In this document: positions 6,553 through 12,927 of the stretch, piece by piece
Position numbering within the stretch: position 1 is the first letter of the stretch
Layout: every line of letters begins with the position of its first letter
Source: a virus
Strand: one strand, 5' to 3'
IMG/VR virus record: IMGVR_UViG_3300044712_000966
Span: 1-48,372 of that record
Length of the DNA: 48,372 nt
Position numbers and translations under genes: made by a program
Notes under the pieces: generated by a model
Told to the model about the DNA's origin: nothing
Database searches by the model: none
The model's input: the letters and a program-made list of their open reading frames with translations, nothing else

Positions 6553-6831
6553 ATGACGACGCCACGCACATGGAAGGATCAGCCGGCGATTCTGGAGGGG
6601 GCGAAGATCAAGACCTCCTTCCACATCGCGCCGGTTTCAGTGGAGGTCCGCGAGGCGAGCGACGGTTCGTACTATGTGACCGTCGGTACGCTGTTCTGGA
6701 GCCAAACGCTCTGGGCTCCGCACGCGGACAAGGTTCTCGACTGCATCGAGTACGTGAAGAAGAACGTTGGTCGAGAGCCGCGGGTCCAGATTCCTCCGCC
6801 CGAGGGCACGCGCCTGATGGAGGAACCATGA
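6553..6831 (+). CDS. Hypothetical protein
   Basis: 92 aa. The sequence alternates short strands (KTSFHIAPVSVEVREA; SYYVTVGTLFWSQTLW) and one helix (ADKVLDCIEYVKKNVG), ending in a proline-rich acidic tail. No family recognised. It starts 2 nt after the DUF2786 gene and overlaps the next start (ATGA), so it belongs to the same operon. Confidence 0.55.
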   Translation: MTTPRTWKDQPAILEGAKIKTSFHIAPVSVEVREASDGSYYVTVGTLFWSQTLWAPHADKVLDCIEYVKKNVGREPRVQIPPPEGTRLMEEP

Positions 6832-7175
6832 ACGACGAGGAAAAGGCGGCTCGGTACGAACGGCTGCCGAAATGGGCGCAGGAGGAGATCGCGCTTCTGG
6901 AGATGCGCCTGAAGGAAGCGTGCGCGGAACGGGACGCGGCGATCGCCGCGCCTCAGAGCAACGTGGCGATCAGGCGATGGGCCGCAGAGCCCGGCGAACC
7001 GAAGGAGCGTTGGCTTCCCGAGAACGCGGAAGTCACGTTCTACGTCGGGAAAAGCCGGGACCGGATCGCCGTGAGGATCAGCGACAACGGCGTCACCGTC
7101 AACGCCTGGTGCGGAATGCTCCGGGTCTCGCCGCGTGCTGCCAACTCCATCCTCATCGAAGCCGCAGATCGCTGA
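6828..7175 (+). CDS. Hypothetical phage protein with RLPKWAQ motif
   Basis: 115 aa. The N-terminus YERLPKWAQEEIALLEMRL matches a motif common in small phage proteins (a short RLPKWAQ start followed by a helix), possibly the DUF7239 group. The C-terminal half is strand-rich (AEVTFYVGKSRDRIAVRISD). Its role is unknown. It is coupled to the preceding gene by an ATGA overlap and is the last gene before the module at 7187. Confidence 0.6.
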   Translation: MNDEEKAARYERLPKWAQEEIALLEMRLKEACAERDAAIAAPQSNVAIRRWAAEPGEPKERWLPENAEVTFYVGKSRDRIAVRISDNGVTVNAWCGMLRVSPRAANSILIEAADR

Positions 7176-7186
7176 CTGGACTACTG

Positions 7187-7247
7187 GCCGGGATCGCCTC
7201 CGCGCGGTCCCGGCTTTTCCAGTTAGGGGCACCCTCGCCCCAGGAAA
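7187..7247 (+). promoter_or_regulatory. Terminator plus RBS-covering hairpin (module 8)
   Basis: The stem GCCGGGATCGC-CTCC-GCGCGGTCCCGGC (7187-7214) is followed by TTTTCCAGTTAGGGGC. TTTCC (7216-7220) pairs with GGAAA (7243-7247), the ribosome binding site of ATG 7258; inside it GGGGC (7226-7230) pairs with GCCCC (7237-7241). Confidence 0.65.
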
Positions 7248-7257
7248 GGAAAGAGCA

Positions 7258-7737
7258 ATGTTCATCCTCTGGCCCAACGGCCGAAAGAAGCCGTACTGGC
7301 ACGGAATCAACGCCCCGCACGCGGGGATGATCTGCGGTCAATCGACTCCGGACGGAGCCTACGTGTGCTGCCGCCACCGGGATCACTTGAACGATCCGGC
7401 CGCCAGGCGTCCCGGGCTGCATCTCGCGTTCATGCCGGTCGGTGGACACCTCGAAAACGTCGCGGAGTGGCTGGAGGGAGACCGGAACGTTCCCGAATAT
7501 TGGGACCGGGACGACATCCAGATTCCGCCCTCGCCCACGCTCCCGTCTTCTCCGTGCCCTCCGCCGGCGATGACGAAGCCGTGCCCCCCGGATCCCCCGG
7601 CGCTGATCTCGCGCGACCGGCAGACCGCCGTCTTTTACGGGGAGGTCTACGAGCTGGACCTCATCCCCGACGCGACGAACGAGGACTACCGGAATCTCCC
7701 CACTCTGGAGCAGCTCAACAAAATGAGAAGGGGATGA
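7258..7737 (+). CDS. Hypothetical protein with cysteine/histidine N-terminus
   Basis: 159 aa; ATG 7258 follows CAGGAAAGGAAAGAGCA. The N-terminal part carries HAGMICGQ and YVCCRHRDHL, possible metal ligands, and HLAFMPVGGHLENVAEWLEG. A proline-rich linker (PPSPTLPSSPCPPPAM) then leads to a small C-terminal domain (YGEVYELDLIPDATNEDY). I do not recognise it. The next gene starts 3 nt downstream. Confidence 0.55.
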   Translation: MFILWPNGRKKPYWHGINAPHAGMICGQSTPDGAYVCCRHRDHLNDPAARRPGLHLAFMPVGGHLENVAEWLEGDRNVPEYWDRDDIQIPPSPTLPSSPCPPPAMTKPCPPDPPALISRDRQTAVFYGEVYELDLIPDATNEDYRNLPTLEQLNKMRRG

Positions 7738-7740
7738 GAG

Positions 7741-7959
7741 ATGGGAGACACCACGGGAGCAACCGCCCGTATCACCCGCCGATCCGACGAGATTTTCCTT
7801 TGGTGGAATCGCCTGGAGCGCGATCTGCGTGTCTTCTTCGCCAGGATGCCGGACGACGTGCTGCGGTTCTTCGCGGAGGAAGCCGCCTTTGATTCCTTCG
7901 TGCGGGACACCGCCGCCCAGATGCGCAAGGAGCGCAGAAAGGCCGGTCACCAACGCTGA
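7741..7959 (+). CDS. Small hypothetical protein
   Basis: 72 aa. After a short polar start, the protein looks helical and amphipathic (DEIFLWWNRLERDLRVFF; DDVLRFFAEEAAFDSFVRD), with a basic end (MRKERRKAGHQR). No family recognised. It ends before a strong palindromic terminator. Confidence 0.5.
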   Translation: MGDTTGATARITRRSDEIFLWWNRLERDLRVFFARMPDDVLRFFAEEAAFDSFVRDTAAQMRKERRKAGHQR

Positions 7960-7970
7960 ATGCGGGTTCC

Positions 7971-8010
7971 CGTGACGTGAGCACGTCACGAGAACGCAGG
8001 ACCGATTTTT
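7971..8010 (+). terminator. Terminator with perfect 20-bp palindrome
   Basis: CGTGACGTGAGCACGTCACG (7971-7990) is a near-perfect inverted repeat extended by flanking GTTC/GAAC, and TTTTT follows at 8006-8010. It closes the unit starting at 7258. The perfect palindrome could also be a protein-binding site. Confidence 0.6.
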
Positions 8011-8114
8011 AACTGGACAAGCGGGATGATTACCCCTTTGACAAGCCGAGAGTTCACCAATGGTCGGGGAGTAAAGGGGGAAGAGGGCAGCAAAAGCAGA
8101 AGGAGAAAATCACC

Positions 8115-8363
8115 ATGGGTGGAGTCAGTCCGATCGGGGAGGTGCTCGCGTTCTATGAGGGACCACGGTCCACCACAGAAGACGCGGTGAAGCTTCTACT
8201 GGGGGATCTCATGGACTGGGCAGACGAACTCGACACGTCGAGCCCTGAGTATCTCGCGCTGGTCGATGCCGTTGCCGAGGCGGCCGAGCGAACGGTGAAA
8301 CGACTCACGAAGGAGAAGAAAACGGAGAGGCCGAGGCGGCGAGCGCCGCTACGGCTTCTGTAG
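8115..8363 (+). CDS. Small hypothetical protein
   Basis: 82 aa; ATG 8115 follows AGAAGGAGAAAATCACC, a strong site. The sequence is helical and acidic (TTEDAVKLLLGDLMDWADEL; LALVDAVAEAAERTVKRL) with a very basic tail (KEKKTERPRRRAPLRLL). Family not recognised. It is the last early-arm gene before the attachment region and would be a terminal gene of the integrated prophage. Confidence 0.6.
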   Translation: MGGVSPIGEVLAFYEGPRSTTEDAVKLLLGDLMDWADELDTSSPEYLALVDAVAEAAERTVKRLTKEKKTERPRRRAPLRLL

Positions 8364-8473
8364 GGGGATGGAAACGACTGGCACCGGACCCGGACTGATC
8401 GTCTGGGCCGCGGTGCCGAGTCGTGAGATGGTGCCGGGCCAAGGGTGGGCCAAGACTGCCTCTCCGAACGGGG

Positions 8474-8500
8474 TTGACGCGATCGAGATTCCCCTGTATT
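8474..8500 (+). promoter_or_regulatory. Promoter-like sequence ahead of the tRNA-Ser 5' half
   Basis: TTGACG (8474-8479), a 15-bp spacer and TGTATT (8495-8500) lie 9 bp before the first tRNA base. The spacer is short. If real, integration would put the rebuilt host tRNA under this phage-carried promoter. Confidence 0.4.
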
Positions 8501-8509
8501 CACGCCCGC

Positions 8510-8554
8510 GGAGAGCTGGCCGAGCTGGTCGAAGGCGCCTGACTCGAAAGCAGG
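8510..8554 (+). pseudogene. 5' half of a tRNA-Ser(CGA) gene
   Basis: GGAGAGC (acceptor 5' strand), TG, GCC...GGC (D stem with GAGCTGGTCGAA loop), then CCTGA-CTCGAAA-GCAGG (anticodon arm, anticodon CGA at 8545-8547). Bases 31 and 39 (A, G) do not pair. No variable arm, T arm or acceptor 3' strand follows: no TTCGA-type T loop is present in the next 200 bp. It is therefore a truncated tRNA, best explained as the part of attP that restores the host gene after integration. Confidence 0.75.
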
Positions 8555-8682
8555 AAACAGGCCCCTCCAACTACCCTAAACCATTGGAAATACGATCCGC
8601 TGGAGTGGCCGGAAATGGCCCTCGCGGAGCGCGCTGGGCCAAGGGTGGGCCAAAGCACTCTGCGTCCGGGTGGTGATGAGTG

Positions 8683-8711
8683 TTGACGCGAGCCCCGACC
8701 GGGGGTGTAAT
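8683..8711 (+). promoter_or_regulatory. Sigma70-type promoter for the gene at 8757
   Basis: TTGACG (8683-8688), a 17-bp spacer and TGTAAT (8706-8711) give the best consensus match in the window. Transcription would start near 8718, about 39 nt before ATG 8757. It lies just right of the second arm repeat, so in the prophage it would sit at the chromosome edge and drive inward. Confidence 0.6.
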
Positions 8712-8756
8712 CCGGCCCTCTCAAACGGCGGGCAGGGGGGCCGCGGGGACAGGCCA

Positions 8757-9041
8757 ATGAGAAAGGTCGTGGTGAAGGGGATTTACGCTGCGTATGCGCT
8801 GCGCGCCGGGCTGGGAACCGTGCGGCACAAGTTCCCGCCGGCCGTCTCGGTGACGCGCGAGGAGCGCGAGCGCATCGCGGAGATGGCGAAGGAGGCGAAG
8901 CGCCGCAGGAAGACGGAAGAGGCGCCGCCGCCCACCATCGAGCAGCCGACGCCTCTTCAGGACTTCTTCCGGGAGGTCGCCATGAGCGAGGCGGTTCCGG
9001 CCGAGCTGCGAAAGAGGGCGTTCGGGCTCCTTGTCGGTTAG
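8757..9041 (+). CDS. Hypothetical protein beside attP
   Basis: 94 aa. ATG 8757 is chosen because the promoter at 8683-8711 puts the transcript start at about 8718, downstream of other possible starts. It has a basic helical middle (TREERERIAEMAKEAKRRRK), a proline-rich linker and a C-terminal helical segment (LQDFFREVAMSEAVPAELRK). Family not recognised. Its stop codon shares bases with the stop of the convergent HNH gene. Its position beside attP would suit a prophage-expressed gene. Confidence 0.55.
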   Translation: MRKVVVKGIYAAYALRAGLGTVRHKFPPAVSVTREERERIAEMAKEAKRRRKTEEAPPPTIEQPTPLQDFFREVAMSEAVPAELRKRAFGLLVG

Positions 9042-9346
9042 GGCGCCGCCTCGCCCGGCCTGACGCACGCGCGCCGCTCCAGCCGATCCTTCCGGAGGGA
9101 GGGCGCGCGCGCCTGCCACTGCATGTTCGATGGGTCGTCGCAGCCGCCGGCGCAGAGCGGCCAGAGGTGATCCACCACGTAGCCGGGGCACGCCCCGGAT
9201 CTCTTCCCGGTCGTCGGGCACGGGTGCGTCGCGCGGAACGCGCGGACCGCCGCCGGGCTCCGGACGATCTTCCCGCCCTCCCGCAGGACGGGGCATCCGG
9301 TCGCCGGCCCCTGGAGAAGGAGCGCGGCGACGAGTGCGGCAATCAT
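9038..9346 (-). CDS. Secreted HNH-type nuclease
   Basis: 102 aa. Residues 1-16 (MIAALVAALLLQGPAT) look like a short signal peptide ending before a cysteine-rich mature part. YVVDHLWPLCAGGCDDPSNMQWQ is an HNH/McrA-type pattern: a D-H pair for catalysis, then an asparagine and the N-M-Q-W-Q segment, then SLRKDRLER. Several cysteines suggest disulphides, consistent with export. Small exported HNH proteins are known in phages; cleavage of incoming DNA in the periplasm is one possibility, inferred only. It is coupled to the upstream gene by ATGA. Confidence 0.65.
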   Translation of the reverse strand: MIAALVAALLLQGPATGCPVLREGGKIVRSPAAVRAFRATHPCPTTGKRSGACPGYVVDHLWPLCAGGCDDPSNMQWQARAPSLRKDRLERRACVRPGEAAP

Positions 9347-9690
9347 TCCTCCCCCTTCATGGCGTCCGCGATCCGCGGGCCGACCGGCTCCTTCTTTCGG
9401 GGCTCGTCCTGCACGATCCGGTAGCCGACCGCGACCGTCTTCCCCTCGAAGGTGACGGTGCGGGTTTCCCCGGGCTTCTGGACGCCCGCAGGAGCGCCCG
9501 GAGCGCCGCCCCCGGCCTGCGAGGCGCCCACCTCGTTTCCGTCGCGCCACGCGCCAGCCCAGGCCGCGACGACGCACTCCCCGCAGTACGCCCGGAACAC
9601 GAGCGGACCCTTGTGCAGCGGACCCCCAGGGCAGCGTTCGCGGAGCATCTTCCCGTACCGCTCTCGGTACTCCTGAATCACATCGGCCAC
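9343..9690 (-). CDS. Hypothetical protein
   Basis: 115 aa. The N-terminal half is helical, with two cysteines close together (FRAYCGECVVAAW) and one earlier (RERCPGGPL), a possible metal site. A Gly/Ala/Pro-rich linker then leads to a strand-rich end (TRTVTFEGKTVAVGYRIVQ). Family not recognised. Overlaps neighbours on both sides, in one leftward operon with the HNH gene. Confidence 0.55.
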   Translation of the reverse strand: MADVIQEYRERYGKMLRERCPGGPLHKGPLVFRAYCGECVVAAWAGAWRDGNEVGASQAGGGAPGAPAGVQKPGETRTVTFEGKTVAVGYRIVQDEPRKKEPVGPRIADAMKGEE

Positions 9691-9905
9691 TTTTTGCCTC
9701 GCTTGGAATAGGCCGCCTTAATGACGGTCCTAAGTTCTCGAAGTGCGGAAATCAGGTCGCGAAGATCGCAGGCGTGAACTGAGTCTTCCTTGCCGTTGCC
9801 GGCCAGATCGACACAGCCGTTTTCGTAGGCCACTGCGACCGCGCCATCTTCCTTGGACTCGAAAATGAGGCACTCACCGTCGTCCTCAACCTCGACCCAC
9901 TTCAT
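9678..9905 (-). CDS. Small acidic hypothetical protein
   Basis: 75 aa, starting MKWVEVEDDGECLIFESKED; the N-terminal half is a run of strands (GAVAVAYENGCVDLAG) and the C-terminal half is helical (DLRDLISALRELRTVIKAAY). The start at 9905 overlaps the upstream stop (ATGA). Family not recognised. Confidence 0.55.
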   Translation of the reverse strand: MKWVEVEDDGECLIFESKEDGAVAVAYENGCVDLAGNGKEDSVHACDLRDLISALRELRTVIKAAYSKRGKKWPM

Positions 9906-10240
9906 GTCTTCCTCTTCTTCTTCCGGGGTACGGGCGGCGGCTTGTCCTCCTCCGCCATCCTCTTCATGCAGGATTCGCAGATACGGTTTTTCGGTCCGAC
10001 TTTGTTTCCGCATCGGTACACGCACGGCCTCCATCGGCACTCGCCGCAAAAGCCGTCCGAGTTGTAGCGATCAGGAATTGGTCGCTTGCATTCGTTGCAC
10101 TTCCGAAACGACTTCTTCAGTCCCCATCCATTCGTGTTCCACGGATCCGTGACCCCCCACGGCTCGGAGGGAAACGGGTCACCCTCGAAGCGTTCGTCCG
10201 AGAGCCGAACCTGAAGTTCTTCGAGGTCCATCTTCTTCAT
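9902..10240 (-). CDS. Cysteine-rich, probably zinc-binding protein
   Basis: 112 aa. Three cysteine groups, CNECKRP (about residue 48), CGEC/CVYRC (about 65-76) and CESCMKRM (about 88), form a double zinc-ribbon-like array; the tail is highly basic (PVPRKKKRKT). Binding to nucleic acid is plausible. The first ATG (10240) overlaps the upstream stop (ATGA); ATG 10231 is an alternative. No family named. Confidence 0.55.
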   Translation of the reverse strand: MKKMDLEELQVRLSDERFEGDPFPSEPWGVTDPWNTNGWGLKKSFRKCNECKRPIPDRYNSDGFCGECRWRPCVYRCGNKVGPKNRICESCMKRMAEEDKPPPVPRKKKRKT

Positions 10241-10371
10241 CGGTCCCGATTGCGTTTGACGTAGGTGCAGTAGATCCAGAACTCGATTCCGGCGACGACG
10301 GCCGCGCCCACCGCCGCGATTGCGGCCATGGCGATCAGCGCGTCCACGACGAACGATTTGAAGCTAGGCAA
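10237..10371 (-). CDS. Small membrane protein, TTG start
   Basis: 44 aa: a basic N-terminus (PSFKSF), one hydrophobic segment at about residues 8-28 (VVDALIAMAAIAAVGAAVVA) and a basic tail (YVKRNRDR), so probably one membrane span. TTG 10371 is preceded by GGGGTGAAAC and overlaps the end of the helicase-loader gene by 8 nt; its stop overlaps the next ATG. The fit between flanking genes supports it. Function unknown; membrane anchoring of replication is one guess. Confidence 0.5.
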   Translation of the reverse strand: MPSFKSFVVDALIAMAAIAAVGAAVVAGIEFWIYCTYVKRNRDR

Positions 10372-10939
10372 GTTTCACCCCTCGCAATGAGTCACCTGCC
10401 AGCTCGAAGACGCTCTTCTCGGGAAACTCCCGCATCCGGTCGAGAACCCGCTGGCCCGCTCCCGACAGGTAGGTTTCGGTGAGCTGCTGGTACGTGGCGT
10501 TTGACGTGACAATCGTCTTCGTGAGGTTGGCTTCGCGCTGCGCCAGAAGATTGAGCAGGTTCGCCTTGCCCCATCCCTTGCCGTCGAGCGGCTCGGCCCC
10601 GAGATCGTCCAGCACGAGGATGTGCGGAGAGAGCAGGCCCGCCCAGAACTCCCGGTCGTAGGTGCCAGCCCGGATCACGTCGAAGGCGTGGACGAAGGCG
10701 CCGGTGACCGGAAGCTCCACCTCGATCTCGGCCCCGTCGATATTGGCGCGCGCGGAGACCCGGGCCCGCATCATGGCGTAGGCCGCCGCGACGCTCTTCC
10801 CGGTGCCTGGCTTCCCGAGCAGGAACAGGTAGGGACGGATGTGTGTGGCCGAAACGAAGTCGAGCGCCTCGACCACCGCTGGCTTGGAGGCGTCGAATCC
10901 TGGGCCGGCTACGGTCGCCAGGATCTTGGGGGGAATCAC
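10364..10939 (-). CDS. DnaC-like helicase loader (AAA+ ATPase)
   Basis: 191 aa. Walker A GKPGTGKS at 42-49, Walker B LVLDDLGAE around 108-116, sensor-1 region KTIVTSNATYQQL and an arginine-finger-like QRVLDRM are all present. This is the layout of DnaC/IstB-type loaders, which place the replicative helicase on the phage origin. The upstream gene (10936-11298) overlaps by ATGA and could be its DNA-binding partner. No phage helicase is visible, so it probably loads host DnaB. Confidence 0.8.
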   Translation of the reverse strand: MIPPKILATVAGPGFDASKPAVVEALDFVSATHIRPYLFLLGKPGTGKSVAAAYAMMRARVSARANIDGAEIEVELPVTGAFVHAFDVIRAGTYDREFWAGLLSPHILVLDDLGAEPLDGKGWGKANLLNLLAQREANLTKTIVTSNATYQQLTETYLSGAGQRVLDRMREFPEKSVFELAGDSLRGVKLA

Positions 10940-11298
10940 TTGACCCTCCGGTAGCCGCCCTGGAAGTCGGAGCCCGGGGAGATGCTCACCGCGGACTGGG
11001 CCGGTCGGCGCTGGTGGTAGGAGCGCGCGAACCAGTTGTTGAGGAAGCGGCCGATGGCCTTCTTCCGGATCGAGGCGGGCTGCGCGGCGTTCCAGGCGAG
11101 GGCCCTGCGAGCCTCCTGAAGAAGGTCGAGGTCAGGAAACGCTTCGCGCTGCCGGTCTTCGTACTCGACCGGATCCTTCACGTCGGGCGCGTGCTCCAGA
11201 AGGAAGCGCGCGAAGTCTGTTGACACCGCCCTGGCCGGGACGTTTGTCCCTTCGTCAGGGAAGAGTTTCCCTTGTGTCATGGCAGCACTCGTCACCAC
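10936..11298 (-). CDS. Possible replication protein
   Basis: 120 aa. The C-terminal half ALAWNAAQPASIRKKAIGRF then LNNWFARSYHQR has the look of the C-terminal segment in phage replication-initiation proteins. The gene is coupled to the DnaC-like gene. No complete DNA-binding domain is visible. GTG 11298 overlaps the methyltransferase end; ATG 11280 is a possible shorter start. The function is inferred mostly from position. Confidence 0.45.
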   Translation of the reverse strand: MVTSAAMTQGKLFPDEGTNVPARAVSTDFARFLLEHAPDVKDPVEYEDRQREAFPDLDLLQEARRALAWNAAQPASIRKKAIGRFLNNWFARSYHQRRPAQSAVSISPGSDFQGGYRRVK

Positions 11299-12137
11299 TC
11301 ACCCGAAAAAAGGGGCTGGGCGGTCTGGGTGTCGAGTGTTTCCGAGATGTTAAGTTCTAGCTGCACCGCCCGGCGGCGGCGCCCCTCCGAGAAGGCTGCG
11401 AAATCATCGATCTGGCAGGTTGCCCCCTGTATTCTCTTCTCAGCCTCGGCGTGGTATCGGGGGTCCCCTTCCCATCCCAGGAAGCCCCGAGCCCATCGCT
11501 TACAGGCAACACCCGTAGTGCCAGAGCCAGCGAAGGGGTCGCAGATGATCTCGCCTGGATCGGAGAAGTCCTTGACGAGCTGCTCCATCAGCCGAAGCGG
11601 TTTCTGGGTCGCGTGGACCCTGCGGACACCGGGCTCCTTGGAAGGATACGTCCAGACGTTTGGACGGCCGCGACCGTTCCAACGCTTCCTGCCGGCGAGG
11701 TGGGCGATCTCGATCGACTCGACCGCGGTGCCGGGGCGGTCGCCAGAGAGCTGGGGCATGGGATCGAGCTTGACCCAGTGGCCTACTCGCACATGCTTCA
11801 GGCCCCACCTCGCGAGCGCGTCGCGCCAGAGGTGGGTGCTCTCGTCGTCGCAGAAGATCAGAACCCAGCGTCTCACCAACCGTGCAATCTGTCGGGAGAG
11901 CGCGTCGATCGTGTCGAGCGTGATGTGGCCGAAGTCGATGACGGCTTCCGAGCGCGCGTCGCTATGGTGGGGGTTGCGCCGCGTATACTCAGCCCAGTGG
12001 TTACCGTGAACGTGCTGTGAATAGGGAGGGTCCAGAATGAAGTGGTCGATCGAATGGTCAGGAAGGGAAAGGAGGCCGTCGCTGCAAAGACAGTCGCCCA
12101 GGAAGAGCTTCACCTCGGGGGGCTTGATGGTGTCCAT
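11292..12137 (-). CDS. DNA methyltransferase (N6-adenine or N4-cytosine)
   Basis: 281 aa. The catalytic motif DPPY is at residues 36-39, TQKP at 177-180 and the SAM-binding DPFAGSGTTG at 200-209, the beta-class order (catalytic motif first). It transfers a methyl group from SAM to an exocyclic amine in DNA. No partner restriction enzyme is present, so protection from host restriction or regulation is likely. The start at 12137 lies just downstream of a TTGACA promoter overlapped by the palindrome GGAAGCTAATGCTTCC (12151-12166), and has no clear ribosome binding site. Confidence 0.85.
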   Translation of the reverse strand: MDTIKPPEVKLFLGDCLCSDGLLSLPDHSIDHFILDPPYSQHVHGNHWAEYTRRNPHHSDARSEAVIDFGHITLDTIDALSRQIARLVRRWVLIFCDDESTHLWRDALARWGLKHVRVGHWVKLDPMPQLSGDRPGTAVESIEIAHLAGRKRWNGRGRPNVWTYPSKEPGVRRVHATQKPLRLMEQLVKDFSDPGEIICDPFAGSGTTGVACKRWARGFLGWEGDPRYHAEAEKRIQGATCQIDDFAAFSEGRRRRAVQLELNISETLDTQTAQPLFSGEW

Positions 12138-12150
12138 GGCGTGTGCTTGT

Positions 12151-12183
12151 GGAAGCTAATGCTTCCGCGCACGCAGTTGTCAA
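12151..12183 (-). promoter_or_regulatory. Leftward promoter with 16-bp operator
   Basis: On the minus strand TTGACA (12183-12178) is followed after 17 bp by ATTAGC (12160-12155), the centre of the inverted repeat GGAAGC-ATTA-GCTTCC (12166-12151). A protein bound there would block the -10 region. The same 16 bp recur at 45320-45335. Transcription would start near 12148, leaving only about 10 nt before the methyltransferase start. Confidence 0.65.
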
Positions 12184-12205
12184 GCGCCCCAGGCAGGGAG
12201 TCCAA

Positions 12206-12523
12206 ATGCCGAACCGAGTGACAAAGGTGCCGGCCGGCGGTGCCGGCAGACAAGCCGTGATTGATCTAGAGACACGGGAGCGGATCGTCGCCCACCTTCG
12301 CCAGCAGATGGAGCTGCGACAGGTGGCCTCAATCCGCCAGATGGCCGAGAAGCTGGGTCTCTCGCACACCTATCTGATTCGGACTTTGAGCGGTGTGCAG
12401 ACCGGCGGGTTGGAACTGGTGATCAGAATGCACCGGGTACTTCACATCTCGTCGGACGTTCTCTTGGACGAAAACCCGCCGCAGAAATACTTCGAGAAGG
12501 AAAGTCAGAAGAACGGTCGTTGA
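12206..12523 (+). CDS. XRE-type helix-turn-helix regulator, candidate lysogeny repressor
   Basis: 105 aa. A helix-turn-helix is seen at about residues 40-65 (ASIRQMAEKLGLSHTYLIRT), followed by LSGVQTGGLELVIRMHRVL, matching XRE regulators. No catalytic peptidase domain is present, so cleavage-type induction is unlikely. ATG 12206 follows CAGGGAGTCCAA. It diverges from the methyltransferase across the GGAAGC-N4-GCTTCC operator, making it a candidate for the protein that binds it. Confidence 0.7.
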   Translation: MPNRVTKVPAGGAGRQAVIDLETRERIVAHLRQQMELRQVASIRQMAEKLGLSHTYLIRTLSGVQTGGLELVIRMHRVLHISSDVLLDENPPQKYFEKESQKNGR

Positions 12524-12572
12524 AGCAGGGCAGTAGCAGGGTGCGCCCCCCGGCCACCCTTCTGTGAAGCGT

Positions 12573-12607
12573 GGAAGCACTTGACACCGGGTAGACGGGA
12601 CCGCACG
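12573..12607 (+). promoter_or_regulatory. Promoter with half operator upstream of -35
   Basis: GGAAGCACTTGACACC (12573-12588) holds an operator half site directly before TTGACA (12581-12586). CACGAT follows after 17 bp. The same 16 bases occur inverted at 47599-47584 with CACGCT at the same spacing, so this is a second promoter class controlled by the same sequence. It would drive the HTH gene at 12635. Confidence 0.55.
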
Positions 12608-12634
12608 ATGCCCGCCGAGGGGCAGAGGAACCCA

Positions 12635-12871
12635 ATGGCGACCCGGAAGAACGGAAAGACGAAGACCATCACCATCACCGCGCGTTTCGCACGCAATGTG
12701 TGCAAGCTGCGCAAGCAGAAGAATCTCAGCCAGTCGAGCTTCGGCAAGCGGATCGGGTGCTCGACCTCCTACGTCTCGATGATGGAGCGCAACCTCCGCG
12801 CTCCGACGCTGGAGAGGCTGGAGCAGATCGCGAAGGGCCTGCGCGTCAAGCCGGCCGCCCTGATCGGCTAA
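12635..12871 (+). CDS. Second XRE-type helix-turn-helix regulator
   Basis: 78 aa. The classic XRE domain: VCKLRKQKNLSQSSFGKRIG, CSTSYVSMMERNLRAPTLER, LEQIAKGLRVKPAALIG. In lambda-like phages such single-domain proteins act as Cro- or CI-like switches. ATG 12635 has CAGAGGAACCCA upstream; earlier in-frame starts lack one. The promoter at 12581 carries a GGAAGC half site, consistent with cross-regulation with the gene at 12206. Confidence 0.75.
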   Translation: MATRKNGKTKTITITARFARNVCKLRKQKNLSQSSFGKRIGCSTSYVSMMERNLRAPTLERLEQIAKGLRVKPAALIG

Positions 12872-12927
12872 CGGGACCGAGGGCCGGTGAAGGCCGCCGG
12901 CCTCAACCCTTGCCCAGCGTGGAAGCA

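Larger units (their letters stand above)
8436..8653 (+). other. attP: Probable phage attachment site (attP)
   Basis: Two identical 18-bp direct repeats, GGGCCAAGGGTGGGCCAA at 8436-8453 and 8636-8653, are exactly 200 bp apart. Each holds two GGGCCAA units 11 bp apart, about one helical turn, as in integrase arm-type sites. Their midpoint (8544.5) falls on the anticodon loop of a tRNA-Ser 5' half (CTCGAAA, 8543-8549). CCTG and CAGG flank the loop as an inverted repeat, as core-type sites do. This arrangement fits a tyrosine integrase site with a 7-bp crossover in the anticodon loop. The integrase is at 16048-17115. Confidence 0.75.

Noticed and set aside
8038-8067. TTGACA at 8038 as a promoter
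   Set aside because: No acceptable -10 at 16-19 bp (the 17-bp position reads TGGTCG).
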